From assembly GCA_049601915.1 (NCBI GenBank), contig JBMYRB010000003.1, positions 434,001-498,000 of the forward strand: DNA of 64,000 bases, given 5' to 3'. Below, piece after piece: positions 50,776 to 59,899 of this stretch. The translations under genes and the position numbers were made by a program. Under the pieces are notes generated by a model. That model had not been told where the DNA came from. It was given only the letters and a program-made list of their open reading frames with translations, and did no database searches. Source of the stretch: UBA8079 sp049601915 (GTDB taxonomy: Bacteria; Pseudomonadota; Alphaproteobacteria; UBA6615). Positions within the stretch are counted from its first letter, which is position 1; each line of letters opens with the position of its first letter.

Positions 50776-51978
50776 ATGACCGCGAAAGCCGCCCCCGGTG
50801 CGCTCGACGGGATCCGGGTCATCGATCTGACCCGGGTCCTCGCCGGGCCCTTCTGCGCCATGTCGCTGGGCGATATGGGTGCCGACGTGATCAAGGTGGA
50901 GCAGCCCGGGCGCGGCGACGATACTCGCGCCTGGGGCCCTCCCTTTGTGGGTGAGGAATCCGCCTACTATCTGGGCGTAAACCGCAACAAGCGCGGCATC
51001 ACGCTCAACCTGAAAGAGCCCGCGGCGCGCGAGGTCCTGGCCGAACTGCTGTCGGACGCCGATGTCGTGATCGATAACTTCAAGCTCGGTACCCTGGCCC
51101 GGTTCGGGTTCGAGGATGCCTGGTTCGACGCGAATGCGCCCCAGATCGTGCGTGCGTCGATCCTCGGTTATGGCTCGACCGGCCCGCGCGCGGGCCTGCC
51201 CGGCTACGACTTCCTCCTCCAGGCCGAGAGCGGGCTCATGAGCATCACCGGTGAAGCCAATGGCGACCCCATGAAGCTTGGGGTGGCCATCGTCGACATC
51301 GGCACGGGCATGTATGCCCTGTCCTCTATCCTAGCAGCACTGCAGGCACGCCACCGCACCGGCAAGGGCCAGTATGTCGAGGTCTCGCTCTACGATACCG
51401 GTGTATCCCTGCTGGCCAATGTGGCGGCGAATTTCCTGGCTTCGGGAAACCCCGCGGGACGATACGGCAACGGTCATCCCAACATCGTGCCGTATAACGC
51501 CTACCCGACACGCGACGGCATGATCGCGTTATCGGTCGGAAATGACGGTCAGTTCCGAACCTTCTGCGAGGCGGTGGACAAGCCCGAATGGGCCGATGAT
51601 GAGAAGTTCGCCCGCAATCGCGACCGGGTCGAAAATCGTGGCGTGTGCGACGGCATGATTTCGGATCTTTTCCGCACCGACGATACCGAGAAGTGGATCG
51701 AGAAACTGCTGGCCGCCAAGGTCTCCTGTGCCCCGATCAACACGGTGGAACAGGCGCTGACGGCCGAACACACGATCGCGCGCGAACTGGTGACCGAGGC
51801 CGAACATTCTACCGAGGGCCGCATTACCCTGCCGGGCATCCCCTTCCGGTTTTCGGATACGGCCGCCGCCATCCGGCGCGCGCCGCCCACCCTGGGTGAA
51901 CACACGCACGAGGTGCTGACGGCCTTGGGTAAATCAGAAGACGAAATCGCCGCCCTGCGCGACGCGGGAGCGATCTAG
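50776..51978 (+). CDS. Family III CoA-transferase (CaiB/BaiF)
   Basis: A 400-residue transferase. Landmarks: GIRVIDLTRVLAGPFCAMSL, KVEQPGRGDDTRAWGPPF near residue 38, VNRNKRGITLNLKEPAAREV, GLPGYDFLLQAESGLMSITG near 145 with the catalytic Asp, RYGNGHPNIVPYNAYPTRDG near 235 and the C-terminal PPTLGEHTHEVL. Although annotated upstream frames extend to 50584, I start it at the ATG at 50776, eight bases after the hydratase stop. With the MenB/BadI-like gene it forms a two-gene operon, suggesting activation and then ring cleavage or hydration of an unknown acid. Confidence 0.9.
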   Translation: MTAKAAPGALDGIRVIDLTRVLAGPFCAMSLGDMGADVIKVEQPGRGDDTRAWGPPFVGEESAYYLGVNRNKRGITLNLKEPAAREVLAELLSDADVVIDNFKLGTLARFGFEDAWFDANAPQIVRASILGYGSTGPRAGLPGYDFLLQAESGLMSITGEANGDPMKLGVAIVDIGTGMYALSSILAALQARHRTGKGQYVEVSLYDTGVSLLANVAANFLASGNPAGRYGNGHPNIVPYNAYPTRDGMIALSVGNDGQFRTFCEAVDKPEWADDEKFARNRDRVENRGVCDGMISDLFRTDDTEKWIEKLLAAKVSCAPINTVEQALTAEHTIARELVTEAEHSTEGRITLPGIPFRFSDTAAAIRRAPPTLGEHTHEVLTALGKSEDEIAALRDAGAI

Positions 51979-52079
51979 CGGCCAATCGTAAATTTTTGTC
52001 GCAAGTGCCATTCACTCTGAACACGTGTGTGACCTGACGCCGTGTGGGAAACTCCGCGCGTAATCGTCGTACCCGAGCA

Positions 52080-52349
52080 AAACAGATTCCTGCGCCAGGT
52101 AAACACAAGGGAATTTGAGAATGACGGCCTGCGCGTTCAGCGCACCGCGAGACGGCGTCATTACCACTGGAATATGAGCCCGCCGACCATTTTCTTGTTG
52201 AGCTTGAGGACTTCGCCGACGCTGTCGCCGAGGCTCGAAAACCCGAGATTGACGGCCGGGATGGGCTGGTGCCGCTCGCTGTGGTTCTCGCGGCGGCGAA
52301 ATCGTCGAACGAACGCCGTTCGATACTCCTGACCGAAATCCTGGGCGAC
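52080..52349 (+). pseudogene. C-terminal remnant of a Gfo/Idh/MocA dehydrogenase
   Basis: In one plus-strand frame the stretch LEYEPADHFLVELEDFADAV, AEARKPEIDGRDGLVPLAVV, LAAAKSSNERRSILLTEIL reads like the end of Gfo/Idh/MocA dehydrogenases (the L-x-D-F-A-x-A and G-x-x-G-L-x-A-L motifs). A different frame just upstream (REFENDGLRVQR) may hold the preceding strand, so a frameshift lies near 52150. The frame has no stop and runs on into the antisense of the neighbouring dehydrogenase, so the 3' end is lost too. No start codon or Rossmann domain is present. Confidence 0.55.
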
Positions 52350-52351
52350 GG

Positions 52352-53437
52352 CTATGCCAGCCCGGCGATCTCCAGCGCCGCGGAACGGTCGAGGCCGAGC
52401 TTCTCACCGGCCTCGAGCAGCAATACCCATGTCCCTTCGGGTATGAAGATGCCGTTGGCATCGCGCTCCTTGCGCGCAATACGCTCCGGGTCACCCGGAA
52501 CCAGAACCGGTTTTTCAGGATCGGCCGGCCTGGCACTCTTGGTGTAGTCCACCATCGCGTCGACTTCCTGTGCGATCAAATTCGCGTCGCCGAGCCGATG
52601 AGGGTCCATGACGATCATGGTCATCGTGTTGATGATCCCGTCGAGCCGTTCATTGCCAGGCTGGATCGTCCCGCCACCCGACAGCGCACCGGACATCAGC
52701 TCGGCCATGAGACACAAAGCATAACCCTTGTGCTCGGCAAACGGCTGCAAAGCGCCCAGCGGATCGTTGAACATGACACCCGGGTCGCTGCTCGGCTGAC
52801 CATCTGCGTCGATCAACCATTCTTCGGGAACGGTTTTGCCGGAATCATGGGCGACCCTGATCTTGCCCATGGCGACAACGCTGGTCGCCATATCCAGAAT
52901 GATGGGCTCCTCGGGGTTGGTTGTCGGCATGGCCATCGTGATCGGGTTTGTCCCAAAGCGTGATTCGGCGCCACGGAACGGCGCCACCATCGTGTGGTGA
53001 TCCGTGACATTCGTGAAATGAATGGAGACGAAGCCTGCATCGGCAATCATCTCGGCATAAGTCCCCACGCGCCCGATATGATGTGAGTTTTTGAGTGTCG
53101 CGACACAAATACCGATCGCGCGCGCGCGCGTGATTGCGTGTTCCGTGACCTCGGCCGCAACGGTTTGTCCGTACCCTTTAAGCCCATCGAACTGCAGGAA
53201 AACGCCCTCATCAAGATAACGGTTCGCCTTCACGTTCGGCACCAAAAGCTCGCGCTCAAGGTTGTTCACGTAAGCCTGAAAAATTCCCACGCCATGGCTG
53301 TCATGGCCTGCTAGGTTCGCGCCCACAAGATGCTCGGATACGATCCGGCATTCGTCTTCGTCGCTGCCGCCCAGACGGACCATTTCATGGATCAGCGCCG
53401 TCAATTCCGCGGCGCGCACAGTTACATCACCGGACAC
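52352..53437 (-). CDS. Malate/L-lactate dehydrogenase family oxidoreductase
   Basis: A 361-residue Ldh2/MDG-type dehydrogenase, a fold unrelated to classical malate dehydrogenase. Family landmarks: AGHDSHGVGIFQAYVNNLER near residue 43 with the catalytic His, LKNSHHIGRVGTYAEMIADA near 115, FGTNPITMAMPT near 160 and EHKGYALCLMAELMSGALSG near 230. Members include malate, ureidoglycolate and sulfolactate dehydrogenases. NAD(P) binding is through the family's own motif. It is separated by about 100 bases from the SDR gene upstream of it on the same strand. Confidence 0.9.
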   Translation of the reverse strand: MSGDVTVRAAELTALIHEMVRLGGSDEDECRIVSEHLVGANLAGHDSHGVGIFQAYVNNLERELLVPNVKANRYLDEGVFLQFDGLKGYGQTVAAEVTEHAITRARAIGICVATLKNSHHIGRVGTYAEMIADAGFVSIHFTNVTDHHTMVAPFRGAESRFGTNPITMAMPTTNPEEPIILDMATSVVAMGKIRVAHDSGKTVPEEWLIDADGQPSSDPGVMFNDPLGALQPFAEHKGYALCLMAELMSGALSGGGTIQPGNERLDGIINTMTMIVMDPHRLGDANLIAQEVDAMVDYTKSARPADPEKPVLVPGDPERIARKERDANGIFIPEGTWVLLLEAGEKLGLDRSAALEIAGLA

Positions 53438-53537
53438 AGAATTCCTCTCAGAAATAAATTCGCGCGGAAGCTAACCGATCAGGCCTCGCCGGTCATCACC
53501 CCAAACCGAAATGCTGGCAGAAACTGGCAACCGCGGC

Positions 53538-54329
53538 CTAGACGACTGGCGAACGCCCACCATCCACATTGATCGCACAACCGGTCACGTAGGACCCCGC
53601 GTCGGAGGCAAGGAAGCAGGCCATGTTGTCGAATTCTTCCGCCTCACCAACCCGGCCGAACGGAATGCCGACGCCCCGGCCTTCCATATACTCCTCGTAG
53701 GTCTTCTCCGGCGCCTGGTGCTGGTGCCGTCGCTCATGCTGGCCCGACTTGATCAACCCCACGAGCAGCGCGTTGACCAAGATATTCTCGGGTGCTCCCT
53801 CACCTGCCATGACCTTGGTCAACGCCATGCCCACCGCGCGGGATACCGAGGTCGGCGCGCTACCTGGCCCCGGTGCCTTGGCGCTCCCGGCAAGAACATT
53901 GATGATTCGGCCCCATTTACGCGCTGCCATCCCGGGCAAGGCGAGGCGGCCCAACCGAATCGCCGCAAATAATTTGAGGTCGAGATCCGCCTGCCAGCGT
54001 TCGTCGTCGCAATCCAGAAATGGCCCGTTCGCCGTTGCGCCGGCATTGTTTACGAGAATGTCTACATCACCAAAACTCTTAGACACCGCCTGCCACATCG
54101 TCTCAATCTGGTCCGTGTCGGTCACATCACAGGAAACTATCTCGACCTTCACCTTGTTCCAGCCAATAGCCGACATAATCTCCTGGCGCCCGGCCTCAAA
54201 TGTTTCGGCCGAACGCGAAACCATCGCGACATTGGCGTCCGATTCCGCGAACCTGCGTGCCATCGCCAGCCTCATGCCTTCGCTTGCACCGGTTATCAAC
54301 GCGGTCCGTCCATCCAGCCGTGCACCCAT
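53538..54329 (-). CDS. Short-chain dehydrogenase/reductase lacking the YxxxK motif
   Basis: About 263 residues with an SDR fold: LDGRTALITGASEGMRLAMA (the third Gly of the usual TGx3GxG is Arg), VEIVSCDVTDTDQIETMWQA near residue 62, ILVNNAGATANG near 90, and the active-site region INVLAGSAKAPGPGSAPTSV followed by SRAVGMALTK, where the canonical Tyr-x3-Lys is replaced by Pro-x3-x-Arg. The C-terminus FLASDAGSYVTGCAINVDGG is classical. It belongs to an SDR subgroup with altered catalytic residues. Start at 54329 (GGAGAGA upstream); the frame also begins at a TTG four codons earlier. Confidence 0.87.
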   Translation of the reverse strand: MGARLDGRTALITGASEGMRLAMARRFAESDANVAMVSRSAETFEAGRQEIMSAIGWNKVKVEIVSCDVTDTDQIETMWQAVSKSFGDVDILVNNAGATANGPFLDCDDERWQADLDLKLFAAIRLGRLALPGMAARKWGRIINVLAGSAKAPGPGSAPTSVSRAVGMALTKVMAGEGAPENILVNALLVGLIKSGQHERRHQHQAPEKTYEEYMEGRGVGIPFGRVGEAEEFDNMACFLASDAGSYVTGCAINVDGGRSPVV

Positions 54330-54431
54330 AACTCTCTCCAATCCGATTTTAGTGCGATTGTCCGCAAACTCACACGCTTTGACAGGCCTGCACTTCCGTG
54401 GGCAATCTCACGGGATATAGAGGACGAGAAC

Positions 54432-56744
54432 ATGACCAATAACCTGCGCAGGCATTCCTCCCACTGGGGTGCGTTCACGGCTGAAATCGACGAAGGACGG
54501 ATTGTCGGTGTGCGGCCATTCGAAAAAGACCCCGACCCATCTCCGCTCATAGAATCCATGCCCGACGCGGTTTACGACGAGAGCCGGGTGGCCCGCCCGA
54601 TGATTCGGAAAGGCTGGCTCGACCATGGGCCCGGCGGCAACCGCCAACAACGCGGTGCCGAACCCTTCGTCCCGGTCCCGTGGGACGAAGCGCTCGACAT
54701 GGTCGCCGCGGAGGTCGATCGCGTCCGTCATGAGCACGGCAACAGTGCGATATTCGGTGGCTCTTATGGCTGGTCCAGCGCCGGCCGTTTCCATCATGCA
54801 AAGACGCAATTGCAACGCTATCTGAACACTGTGGGTGGCTACACCACGCAAAAACATACCTATTCGATCGCGGCCGGCTACGCGATCCTGCCGCATATTC
54901 TCGGTTCCGCGCGCGCGGCGATGACCGACTATACGAGCTGGGATTCAATCGCCGCGAACACCGAGTTGATGGTCGCATTCGGCGGCCTGCCTTTGAAAAA
55001 CATGCAAGTGTTGTCAGGAGGGCCGGCGGAGCACATATCCGGACCGTCGCTCAAGGCCGCGGTCGACGCCGGCGTGGAAATCGTCAACGTATCCCCGGTC
55101 CGCAATGATGTCGCCGCACATCTGGGCGCCACATGGCTGTCGTTGCGCCCGAACACCGACGTTGCTCTGATGCTCGCACTGGCACATACCTTGGAAACGG
55201 AGGGACTGGCCGACGCGCAATTCCTGGACCGGTACTGCGTTGGATACGAAAAATTCCGTCCTTACTTGCTGGGTACGGATGATGGCATCGCCAAAGACGC
55301 CGACTGGGCAGCACCGATATGTGACATCGACGCCGATACCATCAGGCAACTCGCCAGACGCATGGCCGCGAAGCGAACCTTCATCAATACCAACTGGTCC
55401 TTGCAACGCGGCGAGTATGGAGAACAGCCTTTTTGGATGACCGTGACCCTCGCCGCGATGCTCGGCGGGATCGGCCTGCCCGGACGCGGCTTCGGGTTCG
55501 GGTATGGCAGCATGGGCAACACGGGCAATCCGAGGCGGCCAGCTCCCACGCCCTCTCTGCCCACGGGCGACAATCCATGCGCGGAATGGATCCCCGTCGC
55601 ACGCATTTCGGACATGCTGCTGAATCCCGGGAGCAAGTATGAATTCGACGGGGAAAACCGCACCTACCCCGATATCCGCCTCGTCTATTGGTGCGGCGGC
55701 AACCCCTTCCACCATCACCAGGATCTGAACCGCCTCGTTCGCGCATGGCGCCAGCCCGAGACCATTATTGTCAACGAGCCGTGGTGGACCGCCACCGCGA
55801 AGTTCTCCGACATCGTTCTGCCGTCAACGACGACGCTCGAACGCAACGATATCGGCGCAACGTCAAAAGACCGTTTCATCATGGCGATGGATCAAACCAT
55901 CGAACCCGTTGGTGATGCCCGGAACGATTTCGATATTTTCAGTGCGCTGGCACGCCGTGCAGGCACCGAAGCCAGCTTCACCGAAGGGCGCGGTGAGGCC
56001 GAATGGCTGCGCCACCTTTATGACCGCGCCCGACAACAGGCCGCAGAACAGGACCTGACTCTCCCCTCTTTTGACGACTTCTGGCAGGCCGGACATGTGG
56101 AGACACCGCGGGCCGAAAAACCAATCGTCATGATGGAAGCATTTCGGGCCGACCCCGCGGCGGCACCGTTGGCGTCACCATCGGGGAAAATTCAAATCTT
56201 CTCCGACGTCGTCGACGGGTTCGGGTATGACGATTGCCCCGGTCATGCGGTATGGCGCGAGCCGACCGAGTGGCTGGGTTCGCAAACGGCGAAATCCTAT
56301 CCGTTGCACATGATCTCTAATCAGCCGCGCACACGACTGCATGGGCAATTGGATAACGGGCGGGTCAGTCGAGATAGCAAGATTCAGCAGCGCGAGCCGG
56401 TTTGGATTCATCCTGATGATGCGGCAGCACGCAACATCGACGACGGCGACATCGTCCGCGTCTTCAATTCCCGCGGCGCGACCCTGGCAGGGGTCATGAT
56501 CTCGGAAGAGGTCCGTCCCGGCGTGATTCAGCTATCCACCGGCGCCTGGTATGACCCCGCAGAGCCCGAGGTCGAAAACAGCCTCGACAAACACGGCAAT
56601 CCCAATGTGCTCACACGCGATGTCGGAACATCGCGGCTCGGCCAGGGCCCCAGTGCCCATAGCGCGCTTGTCGAAATAGAACGTTTCGACGGTGAACTGC
56701 CGCCGGTCACTGCACATAAACCACCGCCTACTGTATCGAGCTGA
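54432..56744 (+). CDS. Molybdopterin-dependent oxidoreductase (DMSO reductase/biotin sulfoxide reductase-like)
   Basis: A 770-residue DMSO-reductase-superfamily enzyme without an N-terminal iron-sulfur cluster motif or Tat signal, so probably cytoplasmic. The Mo-coordinating Ser is likely in GGSYGWSSAGRFHHAKTQLQ near residue 108. MGD-binding segments are LWSLQ-like TNWSLQRGEYGEQPFWMTV near 335, VYWCGGNPFHHHQDLNRLV near 418, and the C-terminal MISNQPRTRLHGQLDNGRVS, TGAWYDPAEPEVENSLDKHG with ALVEI. Relatives reduce sulfoxides or N-oxides (BisC, TMAO reductase). Electron donor unknown; no partner genes adjacent. Confidence 0.9.
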   Translation: MTNNLRRHSSHWGAFTAEIDEGRIVGVRPFEKDPDPSPLIESMPDAVYDESRVARPMIRKGWLDHGPGGNRQQRGAEPFVPVPWDEALDMVAAEVDRVRHEHGNSAIFGGSYGWSSAGRFHHAKTQLQRYLNTVGGYTTQKHTYSIAAGYAILPHILGSARAAMTDYTSWDSIAANTELMVAFGGLPLKNMQVLSGGPAEHISGPSLKAAVDAGVEIVNVSPVRNDVAAHLGATWLSLRPNTDVALMLALAHTLETEGLADAQFLDRYCVGYEKFRPYLLGTDDGIAKDADWAAPICDIDADTIRQLARRMAAKRTFINTNWSLQRGEYGEQPFWMTVTLAAMLGGIGLPGRGFGFGYGSMGNTGNPRRPAPTPSLPTGDNPCAEWIPVARISDMLLNPGSKYEFDGENRTYPDIRLVYWCGGNPFHHHQDLNRLVRAWRQPETIIVNEPWWTATAKFSDIVLPSTTTLERNDIGATSKDRFIMAMDQTIEPVGDARNDFDIFSALARRAGTEASFTEGRGEAEWLRHLYDRARQQAAEQDLTLPSFDDFWQAGHVETPRAEKPIVMMEAFRADPAAAPLASPSGKIQIFSDVVDGFGYDDCPGHAVWREPTEWLGSQTAKSYPLHMISNQPRTRLHGQLDNGRVSRDSKIQQREPVWIHPDDAAARNIDDGDIVRVFNSRGATLAGVMISEEVRPGVIQLSTGAWYDPAEPEVENSLDKHGNPNVLTRDVGTSRLGQGPSAHSALVEIERFDGELPPVTAHKPPPTVSS

Positions 56745-57055
56745 AACGCCTCGACACCGTTTCCCGCCTAGTTAATCACGACATCCAGGTCGGACAGACA
56801 ATAAACTAATTGATTGCGTTAGAGTTCCTTGTCATCGACGATCAGGATGGCACGTCGACGCAATGTCTCTGGAGGGCTGTTTTCGTACAACAAGGCCATG
56901 CCGTTCAGCTCCTGCAGTGTTATCGAACTTACGCTCAACCCCCATAGATAGAACTACAGAATCATTGCATATCAGATAAAGAGAATTGTGAAGCTTCCGA
57001 AGAAAGTCATCCTTAAAACCCTCAAAATGGTATAATTACATTCAATAACAGTCAG
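56745..57055. other. AT-rich 310-base gap
   Basis: Lies between the convergent molybdoenzyme and 3-hydroxyanthranilate dioxygenase genes. The second half is AT-rich. On the reverse strand a short frame near 56820-56935 ends LYENSPPETLRRRAILIVDD and a stop, possibly a gene scrap, but without a start or known relatives. Nothing else is recognised. Confidence 0.4.
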
Positions 57056-57583
57056 TTAAACGGTATCATCGCGCCCGGGATGAACAGTACCGCAGACGCT
57101 GCAAGTGCGCGATTCTTCCGACTGATAGAACGCTTCGAATAGCGGCGGCAGATCTTTCACGATATTTCCCACATGTAATTCGACGCGATGGACCAGCGCA
57201 TGGCACGCACCGCAGAACCACTCGAAACCATCGAGTTCGCTATCCGGTCGACGTCGCTCGACCACCAGGCCGACACTCCCTTCTTCGGGTCGTTGCGGTG
57301 AGTGACGCACATGTGGCGGCAGCAACAGGATTTCGCCTTCATTGATCGGCACATCGCGCGGCCGGCCGTCTTCCATGACCCTGAGGAACATATTGCCCTC
57401 GAGCTGATAGAAGAACTCTTCATAGGGATCATCATGAAAATCCGTTCGGCGGTTCGGTCCACCAACGACCATCACGATGAAGTCGGTATCTCGCCACACC
57501 ACGGCATTTCCGACCGGGGGCTTCAACAGGTCGCGATGTTCGTCGATCCAGGTCTGGAAGTTAAACGCCTTCAATGGCGACAT
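57056..57583 (-). CDS. nbaC: 3-hydroxyanthranilate 3,4-dioxygenase
   Basis: A 175-residue cupin dioxygenase that opens the ring of 3-hydroxyanthranilate in kynurenine or 2-nitrobenzoate catabolism. The iron site appears in GGPNRRTDFHDDPYEEFFYQ near residue 45 and PPHVRHSPQRPEEGSVG near 90 (His, Glu, His). Bacterial forms have a second rubredoxin-like site, seen as FCGACHALVHR and CSVCGTVHPG near the C-terminus, with two CxxC pairs. The next enzymes, ACMS decarboxylase and its dehydrogenase, are not in the window. It starts seven bases after the aminotransferase stop, so both are on one mRNA. Confidence 0.9.
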   Translation of the reverse strand: MSPLKAFNFQTWIDEHRDLLKPPVGNAVVWRDTDFIVMVVGGPNRRTDFHDDPYEEFFYQLEGNMFLRVMEDGRPRDVPINEGEILLLPPHVRHSPQRPEEGSVGLVVERRRPDSELDGFEWFCGACHALVHRVELHVGNIVKDLPPLFEAFYQSEESRTCSVCGTVHPGRDDTV

Positions 57584-57590
57584 GTTTCGA

Positions 57591-58496
57591 CTACTCCGGT
57601 ACGGCCTCGAGTTCCCGGAAATCGTAACCTGTGTCCCCCGCGAATGCATCTATCAGACGGGTCGTAATTGGCCCTGGAACATCGAACTTGGGCGTAAAAC
57701 CGTCAACGGACGCCACCGGTGTCGCGCAGATCGCACTTGAGGTGATGAAACATTCTTCCGCCTGGGCGACGTCGTACATGGTGAAGAGCTTCTCTACGAT
57801 GGGAATATCCAGACGCTCGCACAACTCGAATAGAACCTTCCGCGTCACCCCTTCGAGAATATTGCGCTCGGGCGCCGTCCAGACAACGCCACCTCGCACG
57901 AGGAAGAAATTAGCAACCGAGGTCTCGGCGATGTTCCCGCTCAAATCCAGCATCAGCGGTAGGGACTCTCGGGTCGCCGCGTCCAGTTCGGCGAGAATCT
58001 GGTTCATCTTGCTCGTCACCTTGGCACGGGTCTCCACACATTCCGGCGGATTGCGCCGCACGGATGAAACCGTGAATTTCAGCCCATTCGCATAGTTGCG
58101 TGCGATCGCGGCAGTATCGACCGGCCGGAAGAAGATCATCACCGTCGCCGGACCGGCCGCCAGCGCACCCATCGAAGCTGTATCCTTGCCACGCGTGACC
58201 CAGTGGCCCACGCGATACATCGCCTTCGACCCCAGCCGGCCTGCATTGGCCGCGAGCAGCTTCTTGGTCGCCGCAGTCATTTCCGCGGGTGTCAGGCCCG
58301 GGTCAATTCGCACATAGCGAAGCGAGCGATAGAGGCGATCGACGTGGTCATCCAATCTGTACATTTGATCGCCGAAACAGGGCGTAACCTCATACACGCC
58401 GTCGCCCCACAGAAACCCACGATCGAATGGCGAGATGCGCGCATCGGCCGCCTCGACAATGTCGCCGTTGAGATAGATCAGTGGATCGTCGGTCAT
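57591..58496 (-). CDS. Class IV (branched-chain/D-amino acid) aminotransferase-like protein
   Basis: A 301-residue PLP enzyme of fold type IV. Start at 58496 with a GAAGAGG site. Markers are ISPFDRGFLWGDGVYEVTPC near residue 20, LRYVRIDPGLTPAEM, VRRNPPECVETRAKVTSKMN near 150 with the PLP Lys, and SVANFFLVRGGVVWTAPERN with ILEGVTRKVLFELCERLDIP near 200. The E-E-C-F-I-T-S-S motif at 249 (AEECFITSSAICATPV) is the usual phosphate-binding/loop region. D-alanine, branched-chain or aminodeoxychorismate substrates are possible. Coupling with nbaC suggests a role in an aromatic amino acid route. Confidence 0.85.
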   Translation of the reverse strand: MTDDPLIYLNGDIVEAADARISPFDRGFLWGDGVYEVTPCFGDQMYRLDDHVDRLYRSLRYVRIDPGLTPAEMTAATKKLLAANAGRLGSKAMYRVGHWVTRGKDTASMGALAAGPATVMIFFRPVDTAAIARNYANGLKFTVSSVRRNPPECVETRAKVTSKMNQILAELDAATRESLPLMLDLSGNIAETSVANFFLVRGGVVWTAPERNILEGVTRKVLFELCERLDIPIVEKLFTMYDVAQAEECFITSSAICATPVASVDGFTPKFDVPGPITTRLIDAFAGDTGYDFRELEAVPE

Positions 58497-58579
58497 CGGA
58501 ACCTCTTCGTTTCTGCAGCCTTGGGATATTGCACAACACGGAAGCATAATTCCCACTGCGACTCCATGGCCGCCCCCCT

Positions 58580-59491
58580 ATGCTGTCGCCCGCAATCATC
58601 GGAGAAAAGCTGTTGCGCCGCGAGGTTCTGGGTATATTCGTCGTGTTGGGCGTTGGCGTTTGTTTCGCGCTTTCCAACACTCTCGCAGGTCTCGCCTACA
58701 CTGGCGGCGCGAACCCGCTATCCGTCTCGACCGTGCGCTATTTCTTGCCCGCCATCATTCTAGTCATTTTCCTCACTTCGATTGGAAAACCGATCTTTCT
58801 GCCAAGGCGCGAAGGGCTGGTCGCTTGCGCACTTGGTTTTATAACCGCGGTTTATTCCTGGTCGGTCTTAGCGGCCATCGAGGTCCTTCCCGTCTCGCTG
58901 GCCGTGCTGATCTTCTATTTGTTCCCGCTGATCACGTCGTTCCTTGTCGTGATGATGGGCTGGGAGCGGTTGCGCATGTCGACGATCGTTTCGGCGATCG
59001 TGGCCTTCGCCGGTCTCGCCCTAGCACTGGGCATCAGCGCGGACACGCTTGATCCCATCGGTATCGCGCTGGCTGGTGTCGGCGCGCTCGGGTTGGCCAT
59101 CGTTTCTGTTGTGAGCAGCCGGGTGATACGCACCGGAGACGCACGGCAGGTCACGCTGTACATCGCGACAACCGCCGCAATTACCTTTCTCCTGGTAACG
59201 CTCTTCCGCGGTCAGTTCCTGCTGCCCAGCACCACGGCCGCCTGGTGGGGCTTTGTCGCCAACAACCTGTTCTTTGCCGCCGCACTAATAGGGTTCTTCG
59301 TGGGAATCCAGATGATCGGCCCGGTCAAGACCACCCTCTTTTCCTACATCGAGCCTATCGTGACGATCGGGGCAGCACTGGTCCTCCTCGACCAACACCT
59401 GGTCCCGGTTCAGATTCTCGGCGTGCTAATCGTGGTGGGGGCCCTGATCGTTGCCGGACGCGCCAGTGCACACCGACGAGCCACGGACTAG
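58580..59491 (+). CDS. EamA-family (DMT) exporter
   Basis: A 303-residue ten-helix transporter: EVLGIFVVLGVGVCFALSNT first, VSTVRYFLPAIILVIFLTSI, IEVLPVSLAVLIFYLFPLIT, SADTLDPIGIALAGVGALGL in the second half and LFSYIEPIVTIGAALVLLDQ late. The translational start is uncertain: no strong ribosome site precedes 58580. It ends in a CTAG shared with the convergent rutC-like gene. Substrate unknown; family members export amino acids and related metabolites. Confidence 0.88.
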   Translation: MLSPAIIGEKLLRREVLGIFVVLGVGVCFALSNTLAGLAYTGGANPLSVSTVRYFLPAIILVIFLTSIGKPIFLPRREGLVACALGFITAVYSWSVLAAIEVLPVSLAVLIFYLFPLITSFLVVMMGWERLRMSTIVSAIVAFAGLALALGISADTLDPIGIALAGVGALGLAIVSVVSSRVIRTGDARQVTLYIATTAAITFLLVTLFRGQFLLPSTTAAWWGFVANNLFFAAALIGFFVGIQMIGPVKTTLFSYIEPIVTIGAALVLLDQHLVPVQILGVLIVVGALIVAGRASAHRRATD

Positions 59492-59871
59492 CCGATATGC
59501 GCGGTCGACGAAATTTCGACCAGGAACTCCGGCTTCACCAATTCTGCCTTGATGCAATATCGCGCCGGCGGATTGTCCCCGAAATATTCGCGATACACCT
59601 CATTCATGCCGGCATAGTCGGCCAAGTCAGCCAGAAAGATCTGGTTGAATGCGACGTCGGCAAGTGTGCCGCCACCAGCTTCGACGACGCTGCGGATGGC
59701 CTCAATCACGTGTTGGGTCTGGGCCTTGATGTCACCGACGCCGACGCTGTTGCCCTCAGAATCCATCGCGAGAATGCCTGACACATAGATGGTGTTGCCG
59801 ACCTTCACGCCCGGTGAATAAGGAGCAAGCGGCGGTGCCGAACCGGGTGGGATAATCGCTTCATGGGCCAT
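59488..59871 (-). CDS. rutC: RutC-like RidA-family protein
   Basis: A 127-residue RidA/YjgF protein. It matches RutC closely in memory: EAIIPPGSAPPLAPYSPGVK, IYVSGILAMDSEGNSV, GDIKAQTQHVIEAIRSVVEA, ADVAFNQIFLADLADYAGMN and the end PARYCIKAELVKPEFLVEIS, including the Arg-Tyr/Phe-Cys motif near residue 105. RutC handles 3-aminoacrylate in pyrimidine degradation. A 2-aminomuconate deaminase is the alternative, given nbaC nearby. Start at 59871, preceded by GAGGAGACAGATGTC. The RutD-like gene lies just upstream. Confidence 0.8.
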   Translation of the reverse strand: MAHEAIIPPGSAPPLAPYSPGVKVGNTIYVSGILAMDSEGNSVGVGDIKAQTQHVIEAIRSVVEAGGGTLADVAFNQIFLADLADYAGMNEVYREYFGDNPPARYCIKAELVKPEFLVEISSTAHIG

Positions 59872-59899
59872 GACATCTGTCTCCTCAAATAGAACGGGG

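Noticed and set aside
59488..59871. 2-aminomuconate deaminase (NbaF) for the RidA protein
   Set aside because: The sequence follows RutC more closely, and a RutD-like gene is the immediate upstream neighbour; kept as an alternative only.
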